A DNA stretch of 64,000 nt, taken from Umezawaea sp036375055 (GTDB lineage Bacteria; Actinomycetota; Actinomycetes; Mycobacteriales; Pseudonocardiaceae). Of the stretch, positions 32,179 to 40,796 are shown in pieces. The notes under the pieces are model-generated. The model was not told the origin of the DNA, made no database searches, and worked only from the letters and a program-made list of their open reading frames with translations. Positions within the stretch are counted from its first letter, which is position 1. Every line of letters starts with the position of its first letter. The position numbers were made by a program, and so were the translations under genes. The stretch is taken from NCBI RefSeq assembly GCF_036375055.1, contig NZ_DASUSQ010000027.1, positions 55,628 through 119,627 on the forward strand. The letters run 5' to 3'.

Positions 32179-33798
32179 GTGGTCACCGGACTGCGGATCA
32201 GGTCGACGGACGCGTCGTGGGTCGCCAGGAAGGGCGGAACCGTCCTGCGACCGACCTCGGTGGACATCGGGGCCGGTCAGCCGGTGGCGATCATCGGACC
32301 CAGCGGCGCGGGCAAGACGACGCTGCTGGAGATCCTGGCGGGGATCAGGGTGCCGAGCGCGGGGCAGGTCCGGCACGAGTGCGCGGACCCCGCCGGGACG
32401 TCGCCGGGCATCGGGTTCGTGCCGCAGGACGACCTCGTCCACCCGAGGCTCCCGCTGGACCGCACCCTCGCCTGCGCCACCCGCCTGCGCTCGGCCCGGC
32501 GGCTCGACGCGGCCGAGGTCGACCGGGCCGTCACCGACGTGCTGGCCGTGCTCGGCCTCGCGCACCGCGCGACCCGGCCGGTCGGCGGTCTCAGCGGCGG
32601 CGAGCGCAAGCGCGCCAGCATCGCGGTGGAACTCGTCGGCCGGCCGCCGGTGCTGTTCCTGGACGAGCCGACCAGCGGCCTCGACCCCGCGACCGGCCGG
32701 GAACTGGTGCGGCACCTCAAGGCCATCGCCGCTCGCGGCAGCACGGTCGTCTTCACCACGCACAACCCGGCGGACACGGCGTGGTGCGAGCACCTGATCG
32801 CGGTCGCCCCCGGCGGCAGGCTCGCGTTCACCGGCCCGCCGGCACGGGCGCTGGAGCACTTCTCGGCGACGTCGGTGGAGGAGATCTACGACCGGCTGTC
32901 CGACGAGGACCTGGTGTGGGAGGCCACCGGCGCCGCCGTCCCGGTGGCCGACCCCCGGCGGCAGGCGGGCGGTTCCGGCGCGGTCCGCCAGTGGTGGCTG
33001 CTGACCCAGCGCACCGTGGGACTGCTGGTGCGCAACCGGTTGACGGCGGCGATCCTCGTCGGCTCGCCGGTGGTGATCGCGGTGATGTTCCTGATGCTGT
33101 TCCGCCCCCGGGCGTTCGACGCCGCGAACCCGAGCCCGAGCACGACGGTGATGATCCTGTTCTGGATCGCGTTCGGCGGCTTCTTCTTCGGCCTCACCTA
33201 CGGGCTGTCGCAGATCTGCGACGAGTTCCCGATCCTGCGCGCCGAACGGCGGGCCGGGCTGCGGCTGGTGCCGTACGTGCTGTCGAAGATCACCGCGCTG
33301 CTCCCGCCGCTGTGCGCGGTCGACGCGCTGCTGCTGGTGCTGCTGCGCGTGACCGACCGCCTGCCGTCGAACGCGGACGCGGGCGCGCTGTTCCTGACCC
33401 TCGCGCTGACCTCGCTGTGCGCGCTGACCCTCGGGCTGCTGTGCGCCGCCGCCGTGGACACCCCGTCGCAGGCGGCGCTGATGGTGCCGGTGCTGAGCTT
33501 CCCGCAGGTGCTGTTCGTCGGCGCGTTCCTGCCGGTCCCGGTCATGGCCGACGTCGGCCGGTGGCTGAGCGCCGCGATGACCAACCGGTGGGCGTTCGAG
33601 GCGCTGGGCGCCATCGCGGGACTCCCGGAGCTGTGGGCGCACGGCGGTTCGCCGCTCGGGCCGCCCCTGCTGGCGTCCTACGGGGACTCCTTCGACGGCC
33701 CGCCGGGGCGGAACTGGGTGGTCCTGGCCGCCTTCGCGGTCGCGTTCGCCGTGGGCGCGGTCGCGGTGCTGCGGCGCAAGGTGGGGGTGCGGCGATGA
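32179..33798 (+). CDS. ABCG-type ABC transporter (ATPase plus membrane domain in one chain)
   Basis: 539 residues; GTG 32179 with GGAAGG upstream is chosen, GTG 32173 is possible. The ATPase comes first: Walker A GPSGAGKTT near residue 37, signature LSGGERKRASIA, Walker B VLFLDEPTSGLDP, H-loop TTHNP. A six-helix ABC2 membrane domain follows from about residue 280. This nucleotide-domain-first order is that of ABCG half-transporters, which work as dimers and usually export hydrophobic molecules. Its stop overlaps the start of the PLP enzyme gene (ATGA), so the two products are made together. Confidence 0.93.
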   Translation: MVTGLRIRSTDASWVARKGGTVLRPTSVDIGAGQPVAIIGPSGAGKTTLLEILAGIRVPSAGQVRHECADPAGTSPGIGFVPQDDLVHPRLPLDRTLACATRLRSARRLDAAEVDRAVTDVLAVLGLAHRATRPVGGLSGGERKRASIAVELVGRPPVLFLDEPTSGLDPATGRELVRHLKAIAARGSTVVFTTHNPADTAWCEHLIAVAPGGRLAFTGPPARALEHFSATSVEEIYDRLSDEDLVWEATGAAVPVADPRRQAGGSGAVRQWWLLTQRTVGLLVRNRLTAAILVGSPVVIAVMFLMLFRPRAFDAANPSPSTTVMILFWIAFGGFFFGLTYGLSQICDEFPILRAERRAGLRLVPYVLSKITALLPPLCAVDALLLVLLRVTDRLPSNADAGALFLTLALTSLCALTLGLLCAAAVDTPSQAALMVPVLSFPQVLFVGAFLPVPVMADVGRWLSAAMTNRWAFEALGAIAGLPELWAHGGSPLGPPLLASYGDSFDGPPGRNWVVLAAFAVAFAVGAVAVLRRKVGVRR

Positions 33799-35228
33799 GC
33801 ACCGCGCGGACCGGGGTCGAGCCCGCCGAGTTCCTGCGGCGCCACCCGGACTACGCGCGGACCCGCGTCCTGGACCGGCTGCGCGCCACCGAGTACTCCT
33901 ACCTCGACGAGCACGGCCACACCTACCTGGACTACACCGGTGCCGGGCTGGCCGCGCGAGCGCAGTACCGGGCCCACCGGGAGCGGCTCGACAGCGGGGT
34001 CTTCGGCAACCCGCACTCCGTGAACCCGACGTCCGCCGCGTCCACCGCACTGGTGGAGGGCGCGCGGCGGGAGGTGCTGCGGTACCTCCACGCGGACCCG
34101 GACGAGTACGCGGTGGTCTTCACGGCCAACGCCACCGCGGCGGCCCGGCTGGTCGGCGAGGCGTACCCGTTCCGGCGCGGCACCCGGTTCGTGCTCACGT
34201 TCGACAACCACAACTCCGTCAACGGCATCCGCGAGTTCGCGCGGGCCGGTCGCGCGCGGACGACGTACGTGCCGATGGAGCCACCGGACCTGCGGGCGTC
34301 GACGGCGGCGGTGACCGGGGCGCTGCGCCGGGGGAGGGGCCTGTTCGCGTACCCGGCCCAGAGCAACTTCACCGGCGTGCGGCACCCGCTGGAGTGGGTC
34401 GACCTGGCACGGGCGCGCGGGTACGACGTGCTGCTGGACTGCGCGGCGTTCCTGCCGACCAACCGGCTGGACCTGAGCGTCGTGCGGCCGGACTTCGTGC
34501 TGGTGAGCTGGTACAAGCTGTTCGGCTACCCCACGGGCGTCGGCAGCCTGGTCGCGCGCCGCGACGCGCTGGCGCGGCTGCGCAGGCCCTGGTTCTCGGG
34601 CGGCACGATCAAGGCCGTCAGCGTCCGGGCGCGGTGGCACGTGATGGCGGCGGCGGAGGCCGCGTTCGAGGACGGGACGGTCAACTTCCTGGCCATCCCG
34701 GACGTGCGGGTGGGGCTGGAGTGGCTGGCCGGGATCGGGGTGGACACCGTCGAGCGGCGGGTCCGGGCACTGACCGGCTGGACCCTGGAGCGGCTCACGG
34801 CGTTGCGGCACACCAACGGCGAGCCGCTGGTCCGGGTGTACGGGCCGCTCACGACGCCTGCCCGCGGCGGCACGGTCACGTTCAACTTCCTCACCCCCGA
34901 CGGCGACGTGGTCGACGAGCGGCTGGTGGCCGCCGAGTCCGCGCGGCACGGGATCTCGCTGCGCACGGGCTGCTTCTGCAACCCCGGAGCCGGGGAGAAC
35001 GCGTTCGGGGTGGACGAGCGGGCGCTGCGGGGCCTGCGCGGGGCGCGGGTGCGCACGCTGGACGAGTACCTGCGGCTGGTCGGACTGCCGACCGCGGGCG
35101 CCGTGCGGGTGTCGTTCGGGGTGGCGTCCACGGTGGGGGACGTGGAGCGGTTCGTCGCGTTCGCCGAGGCCGCGTACCGCGACCGCGTCCCGGACGTCTC
35201 CGGGTTGGCGCCGCGCGAGCAGTGCTGA
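33795..35228 (+). CDS. Class V aminotransferase-fold PLP enzyme, MoCo-sulfurase/cysteine-desulfurase-like
   Basis: 477 residues. The PLP lysine is Lys241 in VSWYKLFGYPTG, and the reactive cysteine region is RTGCFCNPGA (Cys393, Cys395), the motif found in the desulfurase domain of molybdenum-cofactor sulfurases. Other landmarks are YLDYTGAGLAA, FTANATAAARLVGEAYPF and FDNHNSVNGIREFA. The MOSC domain that accompanies eukaryotic MoCo sulfurases is absent. The enzyme probably removes sulfur from cysteine or handles a related sulfur or amino substrate. Translational coupling to an ABCG exporter and a nearby regulator suggests a dedicated biosynthesis or resistance unit. Confidence 0.88.
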   Translation: MSTARTGVEPAEFLRRHPDYARTRVLDRLRATEYSYLDEHGHTYLDYTGAGLAARAQYRAHRERLDSGVFGNPHSVNPTSAASTALVEGARREVLRYLHADPDEYAVVFTANATAAARLVGEAYPFRRGTRFVLTFDNHNSVNGIREFARAGRARTTYVPMEPPDLRASTAAVTGALRRGRGLFAYPAQSNFTGVRHPLEWVDLARARGYDVLLDCAAFLPTNRLDLSVVRPDFVLVSWYKLFGYPTGVGSLVARRDALARLRRPWFSGGTIKAVSVRARWHVMAAAEAAFEDGTVNFLAIPDVRVGLEWLAGIGVDTVERRVRALTGWTLERLTALRHTNGEPLVRVYGPLTTPARGGTVTFNFLTPDGDVVDERLVAAESARHGISLRTGCFCNPGAGENAFGVDERALRGLRGARVRTLDEYLRLVGLPTAGAVRVSFGVASTVGDVERFVAFAEAAYRDRVPDVSGLAPREQC

Positions 35229-35246
35229 CGCGGGACTCAGCCCGCG
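35229..35246. terminator. Short hairpin between convergent genes
   Basis: CGCGGG (35229-35234) and CCCGCG (35241-35246) can pair around six bases in the tiny gap between the PLP enzyme and the SARP gene; the SARP stop lies in the loop. It is a weak terminator candidate. Confidence 0.35.
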
Positions 35247-36769
35247 GGCGGGCACGTCCACCGGTCGAGGCCGCCGGTGCGGTCGCGGATCGCGCGGGCG
35301 GCCAGGACGTTCCACTCCGGGTCCAGCGCGGCGAGGTAGCCGCCCCGCTGCTCGAAGACGACCTCCCGGTCCGTGAGCTGGAACAGCCCCCACGTCCTCG
35401 TCCCGTCGGCGTACCTGATCATCCAGACCGGGTCGAGGTGGGACAGGCACCGCACCAGGTCGACCACGCGGTCGGGTTCCTCCGGGAAGACCTCGCGCAG
35501 CCTGCGCTCCACCCGCTCGGCAGGCCAGACGTCGATCCGGGTGGTACCCGCGCGGAGGGCGCGCAGCGTGTCCCCGTCCACGACGCCGGTGCCCGCCATG
35601 CCCGCGTGGAGCTGGAAGACGGCCACCCGCATCTTGGTGAACGGCCCGTAGACACCGTCCACGGGCATCGCCAGCCCGGCCCGCACCAGCAGCGACTGCA
35701 CCTCCTCCACGCACGCGCCCACGTCGCCCGTCCGCACCGCGGCCGGACACGGATCGGGCGGGGGCGCCGACGACAGGCCGGCGTCGGCGGCCGTCACCGC
35801 GGCGAGCAGGGAGCAGACCAGCAGCACGGCGCCCGTCCCGCGGCGCAGACGGCCGCCCGCGGCCGGTGGGGGACCGGCGCCGTCCCGGACGGGCGGCCCG
35901 GCACCCCCGATCGGCGTGGGAGGGTCCTGCCGGGGCACGGCGGGGCTCGGCAGGGGGCCGATCAGCGTCGGGTCGGCGGTGAGGATGCGCTGGTGCACCT
36001 CCCGCAGCGGCGGGGCGGGGTCGGTGCCGAGCGCGTCGGCCAGGCGGTGGCGCGTCCGCCGGTACTGCTCCAGGGCCTCGGCCTGGCGACCGCTGCGGTA
36101 GAGGGCGAGCATGTGCTGGCCCGCGGCGCGCTCGTCGAACGGGTGGGCGTTGGCGCGGGCGGCCAGTTCCGGGAGCAGTTCCCCGTGCAGGCCGCACGCC
36201 ATCCGCCAGTCGATCCGGTCGGCCTCGGCGGCGGCGCGCTCCTGCCGCCACCGCTCCCGCACCCGGAGCGCCCACGGGGTGTCCAGCTCGGCCAGCGGCT
36301 CGCCGCGCCACAGCGCCAGCGCGTCCTGCACCAGGTCCAGGGCGAGCTGGGGGTCCTGCCGCGCGCGGGCCGCGGCCAGCAGCCGGTGGAAGCGGTGCGC
36401 GTCCACGGTCTCGGGTTCGGTGGCCAGCAGGTAGCCGACGCCCTGGCGGGTGATCGTGATCCCGACCGGTGCGAGCGCCCGGCGCAGGTGGGACAGGTAG
36501 GTGCGCAGCGCCGAGCGCGCCCTGCTCGGTGGCCGCTCGCCCCACACGCGGTCCAGCAGGCCGTCGACCGGCACCACCCGGTTGGCGTCCGCGGCGAGCG
36601 CCGCCAGCACGGACCGCTGGCGGGCGTGCCCCACCGGGACCAGCTCGTCGCCGCGCCGGACCTCCAGACCGCCCAGCACCCCCACCACGACATCCGGCCG
36701 CCGGGTTCCGTCGTCGTCCCCCTCCACCCTTCCTGGATACCGATCCGGGGCGGGAGGTTCAACGCGCAT
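35237..36769 (-). CDS. SARP regulator fused via membrane segment to peptidoglycan-binding and lysozyme-like domains
   Basis: 510 residues from ATG 36769 (GGGGAA nine bases upstream); an internal start nearer the HTH is possible. Order: an OmpR-type winged helix (VGVLGGLEVRRGDELVPVG-RQRSVLAALA, then LRTYLSHLRRAL), a BTAD helical domain (to about residue 275), a Pro/Gly linker, one membrane span (GAVLLVCSLLAAVTAA), a PG_binding_1 domain (ACVEEVQSLLVRAGLAMPVDGVYGPFT) and a terminal SLT/lysozyme-like region (WGLFQL, then DPEWNVLAARAI and W-C-PP). The N-terminal part would be in the cytosol, the C-terminal part at the wall. It looks like a transmembrane regulator that reads peptidoglycan. Confidence 0.85.
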   Translation of the reverse strand: MRVEPPAPDRYPGRVEGDDDGTRRPDVVVGVLGGLEVRRGDELVPVGHARQRSVLAALAADANRVVPVDGLLDRVWGERPPSRARSALRTYLSHLRRALAPVGITITRQGVGYLLATEPETVDAHRFHRLLAAARARQDPQLALDLVQDALALWRGEPLAELDTPWALRVRERWRQERAAAEADRIDWRMACGLHGELLPELAARANAHPFDERAAGQHMLALYRSGRQAEALEQYRRTRHRLADALGTDPAPPLREVHQRILTADPTLIGPLPSPAVPRQDPPTPIGGAGPPVRDGAGPPPAAGGRLRRGTGAVLLVCSLLAAVTAADAGLSSAPPPDPCPAAVRTGDVGACVEEVQSLLVRAGLAMPVDGVYGPFTKMRVAVFQLHAGMAGTGVVDGDTLRALRAGTTRIDVWPAERVERRLREVFPEEPDRVVDLVRCLSHLDPVWMIRYADGTRTWGLFQLTDREVVFEQRGGYLAALDPEWNVLAARAIRDRTGGLDRWTCPPAG

Positions 36770-36803
36770 CCGGCGGATTCCCCGCGGCGCGGTCCTGCTC
36801 CGG

Positions 36804-37748
36804 CTAGCGGGCGACCAGGTCGGTCGAGACCTCCCACAGCGTCGCGGCGACGTCGGGGTCCAGCGCGTAGGCGGCCACACCGGAGCGGGCCGGCGGGGTG
36901 TGGGGCAGCGCCTCGGCGTTGTCCTCGAAGCAGCGCCCGCCGATGCCCGTGAGCAGCGGGGACGTCGCCAGCAGCACGGACGTCGACGCGCCCTGCTCCG
37001 GCGTCTTCCACTGGACGCCCGCGCCGCTCGCGGCGGCGAGCAGGGCGTCCATCTGCTCCTTGGTCTGGTGGCGCTGGAGGCCGGTCCGGATGGCGCCCGG
37101 CATGAGGGCGTTGACGGTGATCCCGTCGGCTGCCCAGCGGCGGGTGCCCTCCACCGCGAACAGCACGTTGGCGGTCTTGGACTGGCCGTAGGCCTGCCAC
37201 GGGTCGTACGGGCGCTCGCGGAAGTGCAGGTCGTCGAGCACGACCGGCGACCGGAGGTGGGAGCTGGAGCTGACGGAGACGACACGGGCGTCGTCGGCCA
37301 GCGCGAGGGCGTCGTGCAGGCCCAGCGCGAGGGCGAAGTGGCCGAGGTGGTTGGTGGCGAACTGGAGCTCCCAGCCCCGCCGGGTGCGGGTCTCGGGCGT
37401 CGCCATCACCCCGGCGTTGTTCACCAGCACGTGCAGCGGGCCGGTCCAGGCGTCGGTGAACGCGGCGACCGAGCCCAGGTCGGACAGGTCGAGCCTGGCG
37501 ACGGACAGCGCGGCGGTGCCCGTGGTCGCGGTGATGTCGGCGACCGTGCGGTGGCCCGCGTCGACGTCGCGGACGGCCAGGGTCACCTCGGCGCCGGCCT
37601 CGGCCAGGGCGCGGGCGGTCTCGACGCCGATGCCGGAGGCGGCACCGGTGACGACGATCCGCCTGCCGGTCAGGTCGGTCCCGCCGACGACGTCCGCCGC
37701 GGTGCTCTCGCGGGTGAAGGGTGTGGTGATGCGGGTGGGAGTGGTCAC
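36804..37748 (-). CDS. Short-chain dehydrogenase/reductase (retinol-dehydrogenase-like)
   Basis: 314 residues, GTG 37748 with a GAGG site seven bases upstream. TGAASGIG cofactor motif near residue 32, LVNNAGVM, NHLGHFALALGL and catalytic Y-G-Q-SK (YGQSKTANVLFA) place it in the extended retinol-dehydrogenase/WWOX-like SDR subgroup common in actinomycetes. The substrate is unknown. Its promoter region (37749-37862) holds two tandem 22-base palindromes, so tight repression is likely. Confidence 0.92.
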   Translation of the reverse strand: MTTPTRITTPFTRESTAADVVGGTDLTGRRIVVTGAASGIGVETARALAEAGAEVTLAVRDVDAGHRTVADITATTGTAALSVARLDLSDLGSVAAFTDAWTGPLHVLVNNAGVMATPETRTRRGWELQFATNHLGHFALALGLHDALALADDARVVSVSSSSHLRSPVVLDDLHFRERPYDPWQAYGQSKTANVLFAVEGTRRWAADGITVNALMPGAIRTGLQRHQTKEQMDALLAAASGAGVQWKTPEQGASTSVLLATSPLLTGIGGRCFEDNAEALPHTPPARSGVAAYALDPDVAATLWEVSTDLVAR

Positions 37749-37778
37749 CGTGGTCCTCGTTCCGAATTCTGGCGAAGT

Positions 37779-37831
37779 TAACCGGAGCTTGTTCCGCTTA
37801 GTTCCACCATAACCGGAACGAACTCCGGTTA
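37779..37831. promoter_or_regulatory. Two tandem 22-base palindromic operators upstream of the SDR
   Basis: Site 1 is TAACCGGA-gcttgt-TCCGCTTA (37779-37800) and site 2 is TAACCGGA-acgaac-TCCGGTTA (37810-37831). Site 2 is a perfect 8-base inverted repeat and site 1 differs in one arm base. Their starts are 31 bases apart, about three helical turns, so two dimers could bind the same face. They lie upstream of the SDR start, in the short gap after the AraC gene. Confidence 0.65.
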
Positions 37832-37862
37832 GCCACCTCGGGGACACGGGGACGAACGCGCC

Positions 37863-38735
37863 TCAGTCGGGAACGGCGGCGTCCCGGCCGGGGGACGCGC
37901 CGAAGGTCCTCCGGTACTCGCGGTTGAACTGCGACGGGCTCTCGTAGCCCACCAGGTACGCCACCTCGGCGACGGTGGCCGCGCGGGCCCTGAGCAGGAC
38001 GCGCGCCTCCTGGAGGCGGATCTGCCTGCGGAACTCGATCGGGGTCATCGTCGTCGCCGCGCGGAAGTGGCGCTGGAAGGTGGACACGCTCATGCCCGCC
38101 GTGCGCGCGAGGTCGGGGACGTGCACCGGCTGGTCGTAGTGGCGGCGGATCCACCGGATCGCGCGGGAGACGTGGGCGAGGTTGCCGTCGGCGATGCCGA
38201 TCTGGCGGACGAGCGCGCCCTGCTCACCGGTCACCAGGCGCCACAGGATCTCCCGCCGGATGCCGGGCGCGAGCACGCGGAGGTCGTCCGGGTGGTCGAG
38301 CAGGCGCAGCAGCCGCACGATCGGGTCGAGCAGCTCCGGCGGCGCGGTGCTCGTGGCGAGGCCGGTGAACCCCGGCCTGCGCGGGGCCGCCGCGGTCTCC
38401 AGCAGCAGCGGCGCGATGGCCCGCGGCGTCAGCGTCATGCTGAAGACCACCAGCGGCGCGTCCGGGCTGGCCTCGACCGCCTGGCCGGTCACCGGGAGGT
38501 CGACCGTGACCACGAGGTACTGGCCCGCGCGGTAGTCGTGCGGCGTGCCGTTCAGCGTCGTGCGCTTCACGCCCTGGGCGACGACGGCGAACGAGGGCTC
38601 CGACATCGCGCTGACCGGCGGGGTCGGCTCGTCGACCGCGGTCAGCGAGACGCCGTCGAGCACGCGCACCTTCCGCCGCCCCTCGGCGCGGGTGCGCGCG
38701 GGCACCAGGGTGCGCAGTTCGTCCAGGAGGTCCAC
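37863..38735 (-). CDS. AraC-family transcriptional regulator (AraC_N type)
   Basis: 290 residues, GTG 38735 taken as start; a TTG at 38747 is possible. The N-terminal cupin-like AraC_N domain (FAVVAQGVKRTTLNG, YRAGQYLVVTVDLPVTGQ) binds an effector. The C-terminus holds two HTHs (VPDLARTAGMSVSTFQRHFRAATTMTPIEFRRQIRLQEARVLL and VAEVAYLVGYESPSQFNREYRRTFG). Relatives often control adjacent oxidoreductases, and it lies between an SDR (same strand, downstream) and an aldo-keto reductase (divergent). Confidence 0.93.
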   Translation of the reverse strand: MDLLDELRTLVPARTRAEGRRKVRVLDGVSLTAVDEPTPPVSAMSEPSFAVVAQGVKRTTLNGTPHDYRAGQYLVVTVDLPVTGQAVEASPDAPLVVFSMTLTPRAIAPLLLETAAAPRRPGFTGLATSTAPPELLDPIVRLLRLLDHPDDLRVLAPGIRREILWRLVTGEQGALVRQIGIADGNLAHVSRAIRWIRRHYDQPVHVPDLARTAGMSVSTFQRHFRAATTMTPIEFRRQIRLQEARVLLRARAATVAEVAYLVGYESPSQFNREYRRTFGASPGRDAAVPD

Positions 38736-38771
38736 GGCCCGAGCCAAGCACGCCGGGTGCGGCGGTGCCGC

Positions 38772-38797
38772 GCGATCCGGTCGAGGTCGACCGGATC
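38772..38797. promoter_or_regulatory. 26-base palindrome between the AraC and aldo-keto reductase genes
   Basis: CGATCCGGTCGA (38772-38783) and TCGACCGGATCG (38786-38797) are perfect 12-base arms with a GG centre. It sits in the 150-base divergent promoter region. AraC proteins usually bind direct repeats, so a palindrome this long suggests a different dimeric regulator, or AraC dimer binding in an unusual mode. Confidence 0.6.
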
Positions 38798-38885
38798 GGG
38801 CACGACCGCGCCCGCATCGGCGTCACGGCCCGCGCCGCGCCCGTGGTCTGGTGGAGGTCCGCCAACGGAACACGGGGAAGACGGC

Positions 38886-39941
38886 ATGGACACGCACACC
38901 CTCGGCACGACCGGGATCAGGGTCAGCCCGCTGTGCCTCGGCACCATGATGTTCGGGGCCTGGGGCAACGGCGACCACGACGAGTCGGTCGCCATCGTCC
39001 ACCGGGCGCTGGACGCCGGGATCAACTTCATCGACACCGCCGACGTCTACTCGGCGGGCGAGTCCGAGGTCATCGTGGGCAAGGCCCTCGCGGCCGTGGA
39101 CCGGTCGAGCGTCGTGCTGGCCACCAAGGTCGGCTCGCCGATGAGCGCCGACCCCAACGCGCGCGGGGCGTCGCGGCGCTGGATCACGGCCGCGTGCGAG
39201 GCCAGCCTGCGCAGGCTGGGGACCGACTACCTCGACCTCTACCAGGTGCACCGACCGGACGGGACGACCGACGTCGACGAGACCCTCGGCGTGCTCGGCG
39301 ACCTGGTCCACGCGGGCAAGATCCGGGCCTTCGGCAGCTCGACCTTCCCCGCCGAGCAGATCGTCGAGGCCCAGTGGGTGGCCCAGCGGCGCGGGCGGGA
39401 GCGGTTCCGGACCGAGCAGCCGCCCTACTCGATGCTGGTGCGCGGCGCGGAGGCCCACGTGCTCCCGACGGCGCGGTCCTACGGCATGGGCGTGATCCCG
39501 TGGAGCCCGCTGGCGGGCGGCTGGCTGTCCGGCGGGTTCGGGGCGGGCAGGGCCAACACCAGCGAGCGCGACCGGCGGCTGCCCGGGCGGCCGGGAGCCG
39601 GTGGCCGCTTCGACCTCGCGGTGCCGGTCAACCAGCGCAAGCTGGAGATCGTCACCGAGCTGGCCGGGGTCGCCGCCGACGCGGGTCTGACGATGGTGGA
39701 GATGGCGCTCGCGTTCGTGCTCGAACACCCCGCCGTGAGCGCCGCGATCATCGGCCCGCGCACGATGGAGCAGCTGGAGGCGCAGCTGTCGGCACCCGAC
39801 GTGCGGCTGGAGCCCGCCGTGCTGGACCGGATCGACCGGATCGTGCCGCCGGGGACCGACGTCAACCCGGAGGACGTCGGCTGGTGGCCGCCCGCGCTGG
39901 TCGACCCCTCCCTGCGGCGGCGGTCGGCCTCGATCAGGTGA
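38886..39941 (+). CDS. Aldo/keto reductase
   Basis: 351 residues, ATG with GGGGAAG upstream. The catalytic tetrad is intact: Asp50, Tyr55 (DTADVYS), Lys81 (ATKVGS) and His122 (VHRPD). The late GPRTMEQLEAQL is the NADPH-binding loop. The TTG-to-barrel start and the length fit the YajO/YghZ-like AKR group. The substrate is unknown. It is divergent from the AraC regulator and overlaps the next (convergent) gene by eight bases. Confidence 0.95.
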   Translation: MDTHTLGTTGIRVSPLCLGTMMFGAWGNGDHDESVAIVHRALDAGINFIDTADVYSAGESEVIVGKALAAVDRSSVVLATKVGSPMSADPNARGASRRWITAACEASLRRLGTDYLDLYQVHRPDGTTDVDETLGVLGDLVHAGKIRAFGSSTFPAEQIVEAQWVAQRRGRERFRTEQPPYSMLVRGAEAHVLPTARSYGMGVIPWSPLAGGWLSGGFGAGRANTSERDRRLPGRPGAGGRFDLAVPVNQRKLEIVTELAGVAADAGLTMVEMALAFVLEHPAVSAAIIGPRTMEQLEAQLSAPDVRLEPAVLDRIDRIVPPGTDVNPEDVGWWPPALVDPSLRRRSASIR

Positions 39942-40464
39942 ACGCCAGGCCGGGCTGGCCGAGGTAGGGGAACCAGCGCGGCGGCGGGTCGGCGGTGAAC
40001 GCGTCGGCCATGGCGTCCAGCCAGGCGTCGAACGACGGGAAGTCCGGCGGCGCGTCGGCCGGGTTCTCCCACTCGCCGGTGTCGGCCAGCCTGGCCCTGG
40101 GCTCGTCGCGGTGCACGTAGTACACGGGGTAGGTCTCGTCGGTGATGTCGAAGCACCAGGCCGCGTCGTCACCGGCCTCGGCGAAGGCGACCAGGTGGGC
40201 CGTGGACACGCCGTCGCGCAGCGGGTGGACCAGTTCGCCGTTGAGGGCGGTGGCGCCCTTCTCGTCCACCACGGCGAACCGGAGCGTCACCCCCGCGAAC
40301 TCGCGGTGGCACGACACGCGGCCCACCTCGGTCAGCAGGGCGGTGTAGCCGGGCGGTCCCGCGGGCGCCGGGGCCCCCGGAGCCCGCTCGGTCACGACGA
40401 GATCGATCCGGCCGTCGGAGGCGGCCTGGCGCAGCCGGTCGATGACTTCCGAAATGTGACCCAT
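39934..40464 (-). CDS. Unknown protein, possibly SMI1/KNR4-like
   Basis: 176 residues from ATG 40464, with a TATAGT element eight bases upstream that fits a leaderless transcript. The strand pattern (RFAVVDEKGATALNGELVHPL, AWCFDITDETYPVYYVHRDE) and a C-terminal FPSFDAWLDAMADAFTAD helix loosely resemble the SMI1/KNR4 fold used by toxin-immunity proteins. The match is weak and no toxin gene is adjacent. There is no signal peptide. Confidence 0.75.
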   Translation of the reverse strand: MGHISEVIDRLRQAASDGRIDLVVTERAPGAPAPAGPPGYTALLTEVGRVSCHREFAGVTLRFAVVDEKGATALNGELVHPLRDGVSTAHLVAFAEAGDDAAWCFDITDETYPVYYVHRDEPRARLADTGEWENPADAPPDFPSFDAWLDAMADAFTADPPPRWFPYLGQPGLAFT

Positions 40465-40592
40465 CGTGACAACTATAGGCACCTTTCAGCGGATGGGAAG
40501 GTGTTACAGCAGGTGACGATCAGTTCACCATGTGCGGATAGTGAGCTGAAACGGGCACAATCCGGACGCGCTGAGTACCGTTTTCGGGCACG

Positions 40593-40796
40593 GTGACCAC
40601 GGTGGACGTCACGATCAGCACCGGCCGGGTCAGGGGCTTCCGAGCGGGCCCGGAGGTCGTCGCGCACCTCGGGATCCCGTTCGCGGACCCACCGTTCGGC
40701 CTACACCGCTTCGCCGCGTCTCAACCGGTGACCGTGTGGACCCGGTTCGCCACCACCGGCCACCCCGGCTTCGACGGCGGGGCGGAGCTAGCGTGA
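40593..40796 (+). pseudogene. Internally deleted type B carboxylesterase
   Basis: A 67-codon frame from GTG 40593. Codons 4-45 match the start of type B carboxylesterases (V-ISTGRVRGF, then HLGIPFADPPFG-HRFA, the usual GIPYAxPPxGxxRF motif). Codons 48-60 (WTRFATTGHPGFD) match their C-terminal end (W-x-FA-x-TGDPG). Everything between, including the catalytic GESAG and acid/His regions, is missing, so an internal in-frame deletion of more than a kilobase is inferred. The end overlaps the convergent M20 peptidase gene by nine bases. Confidence 0.7.
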
